From contig NZ_CP014870.1 of the NCBI RefSeq assembly GCF_001661075.1, forward strand, positions 5,523,703 to 5,587,702: 64,000 bases of DNA, in the 5' to 3' direction. The notes under the pieces were generated by a model, which saw only the letters and a list, made by a program, of their open reading frames with translations, was not told where the DNA came from and made no database searches. The stretch is from Pseudomonas silesiensis (lineage in GTDB: Bacteria; Pseudomonadota; Gammaproteobacteria; Pseudomonadales; Pseudomonadaceae). The position numbers and the translations under genes were made by a program. Positions 63,063 through 64,000 of this stretch are shown here, one piece after another; position 1 is the first letter of the stretch; each line of letters starts with the position of its first letter.

Positions 63063-64000
63063 ATGGCTATCAGTGTTTTTGATCTTTTTAAAGTTGGCAT
63101 CGGTCCGTCCAGTTCCCATACCGTCGGTCCGATGCGCGCCGCCGCGACCTTCGCCCAGGCCCTGATTGACCAGCATTTGCTGAACGACGTACGGCGGGTA
63201 GAAATTCGTCTTTATGGCTCCCTGTCGGCGACCGGCGTCGGTCACGCCACCGACCGCGCCTGTGTCATGGGCCTGATGGGCGAATGGCCCGACAGCATCG
63301 ATCCCGCGTCCATTGATAGCCGGATCCAGACCCTGCGCGAAACCGGCGAGCTAAACCTGGCCGGCAAAACCACCATCGACTTCAGCTGGCAGCATGATCT
63401 TTTGTTGCTGGACGAGAGCCTGCCCTATCACCCCAACGCCATGTCCCTGACCGCCTTCGGCGACACCGGAGAGCTGTGGGAGCAAACCTATTACTCGATC
63501 GGCGGCGGTTTCATCATCGAGGCGGCCGAAGCCGAATCCGGCATTGCGCCGGCCAGCGATGTCGTGCTGCCCTACGATTTTTCCAGCGCCGCCGAACTGC
63601 TCAAGCTCTGCAACCAGCATGGGTTGCGGGTTTCCGAGTTGATGATGGCCAATGAATTGGCCTGGCGCCGCGAAAGCGAAATCCGCCAGGGCCTGCTGCA
63701 CATCTGGTCGGTGATGCGCGAGTGCGTCGAGCAAGGCTTGATTCATGAAGGCATCCTGCCCGGCGGTCTGAATGTCCCGCGTCGCGCCGCGAAACTGCAT
63801 CGCAGTCTGTTGGAAATCGGCAAGCCGAATGTCATCACCTCGACCCTGTCGGCCATGGAGTGGGTCAACCTGTTCGCCCTCGCCGTGAACGAAGAAAACG
63901 CCGCCGGCGGACGCATGGTCACGGCTCCGACCAACGGCGCGGCCGGGATCATTCCGGCGGTGCTGCACTACTACATGAAATTCAACCCGGACGCGTCGGA
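63063..64000 (+). CDS. sdaA: L-serine ammonia-lyase, 3' end outside window
   Basis: L-serine dehydratase converts serine to pyruvate and ammonia using a 4Fe-4S cluster. The 312 codons in the window start [27 protein letters not shown], the signature of the single-chain bacterial enzyme. They continue with [21 protein letters not shown] and [23 protein letters not shown], where the alpha domain begins. The frame is open to the last base; the cluster cysteines should lie beyond it. The ATG at 63063 is preceded by an AGGCTTTAGC stretch with a weak ribosome site. It is divergent from a GcvA-type LysR regulator. Confidence 0.95.
   Translation, partial: MAISVFDLFKVGIGPSSSHTVGPMRAAATFAQALIDQHLLNDVRRVEIRLYGSLSATGVGHATDRACVMGLMGEWPDSIDPASIDSRIQTLRETGELNLAGKTTIDFSWQHDLLLLDESLPYHPNAMSLTAFGDTGELWEQTYYSIGGGFIIEAAEAESGIAPASDVVLPYDFSSAAELLKLCNQHGLRVSELMMANELAWRRESEIRQGLLHIWSVMRECVEQGLIHEGILPGGLNVPRRAAKLHRSLLEIGKPNVITSTLSAMEWVNLFALAVNEENAAGGRMVTAPTNGAAGIIPAVLHYYMKFNPDAS

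Overview
The window comes from a Pseudomonas chromosome, most likely the P. fluorescens group. The evidence is high-GC coding with GGAG/GAGG ribosome sites, a complete alginate operon in the Pseudomonas order, a cyoABCDE operon, small Pseudomonas-type proteins such as DUF6124, and many extragenic palindromes of the fluorescent-pseudomonad REP type (core GTAGGAGC..GGCTTGC..GCGAAG). I see no rRNA, tRNA, CRISPR array, insertion sequence or phage module.

Layout. 0-2.1 kb: an unrecognised ORF and a convergent Fic-domain protein. 2.3-7.1 kb: cyoABCDE (cytochrome bo3 quinol oxidase), minus strand. 8-12.7 kb, minus strand: dsbB, an orphan amino-acid-type ABC binding protein, moaC-moaD-moaE, and a PIN-PhoH ATPase. 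13-15.2 kb: a deacetylase-like protein with a degenerate active site, then yaaA. 16.0-32.8 kb: the alginate operon algD-8-44-K-E-G-X-L-I-J-F-A, which makes GDP-mannuronate in the cytosol, polymerises it under c-di-GMP control, then acetylates, epimerises, edits and exports it. REP elements sit at four places in this operon, one of them in frame inside algK. 32.85-41.9 kb: a damaged insecticidal Tc-toxin locus. It holds an intact tcC whose variable C-terminus carries an HExxH zincin-like motif, a tcB broken by an internal inversion and by loss of its 5' end, and a head-to-head 5'-truncated Ig-like repeat protein. 42-43.4 kb: a small membrane protein and a short-chain dehydrogenase. 43.5-49.7 kb: an HlyD/DUF1656/FUSC/NodT aromatic-acid-type efflux cluster with a divergent LysR regulator. 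49.7-50.5 kb: a tandem repeat, a REP, and a DUF6124 gene behind a structured leader with two mutually exclusive pairings. 50.8-54.5 kb: a 2-hydroxyacid dehydrogenase, a DUF2165 protein, an EamA exporter and an AraC regulator. 54.7-61.2 kb: a Fur-box-preceded minus-strand iron cluster (DUF3649, PepSY protein, DUF3325, ECF sigma factor, FecR, TonB-dependent receptor). 61.3-64 kb: an HPF/RaiA-like protein, a LysR regulator and the start of a divergent L-serine dehydratase that runs off the window.

The most unusual items are the in-frame REP inside the algK signal-sequence region, the switch-like leader of the DUF6124 gene, the zincin-like TcC toxin domain, and the inversion and truncation scars in tcB. 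Everything was read by eye; no database search or folding program was run.
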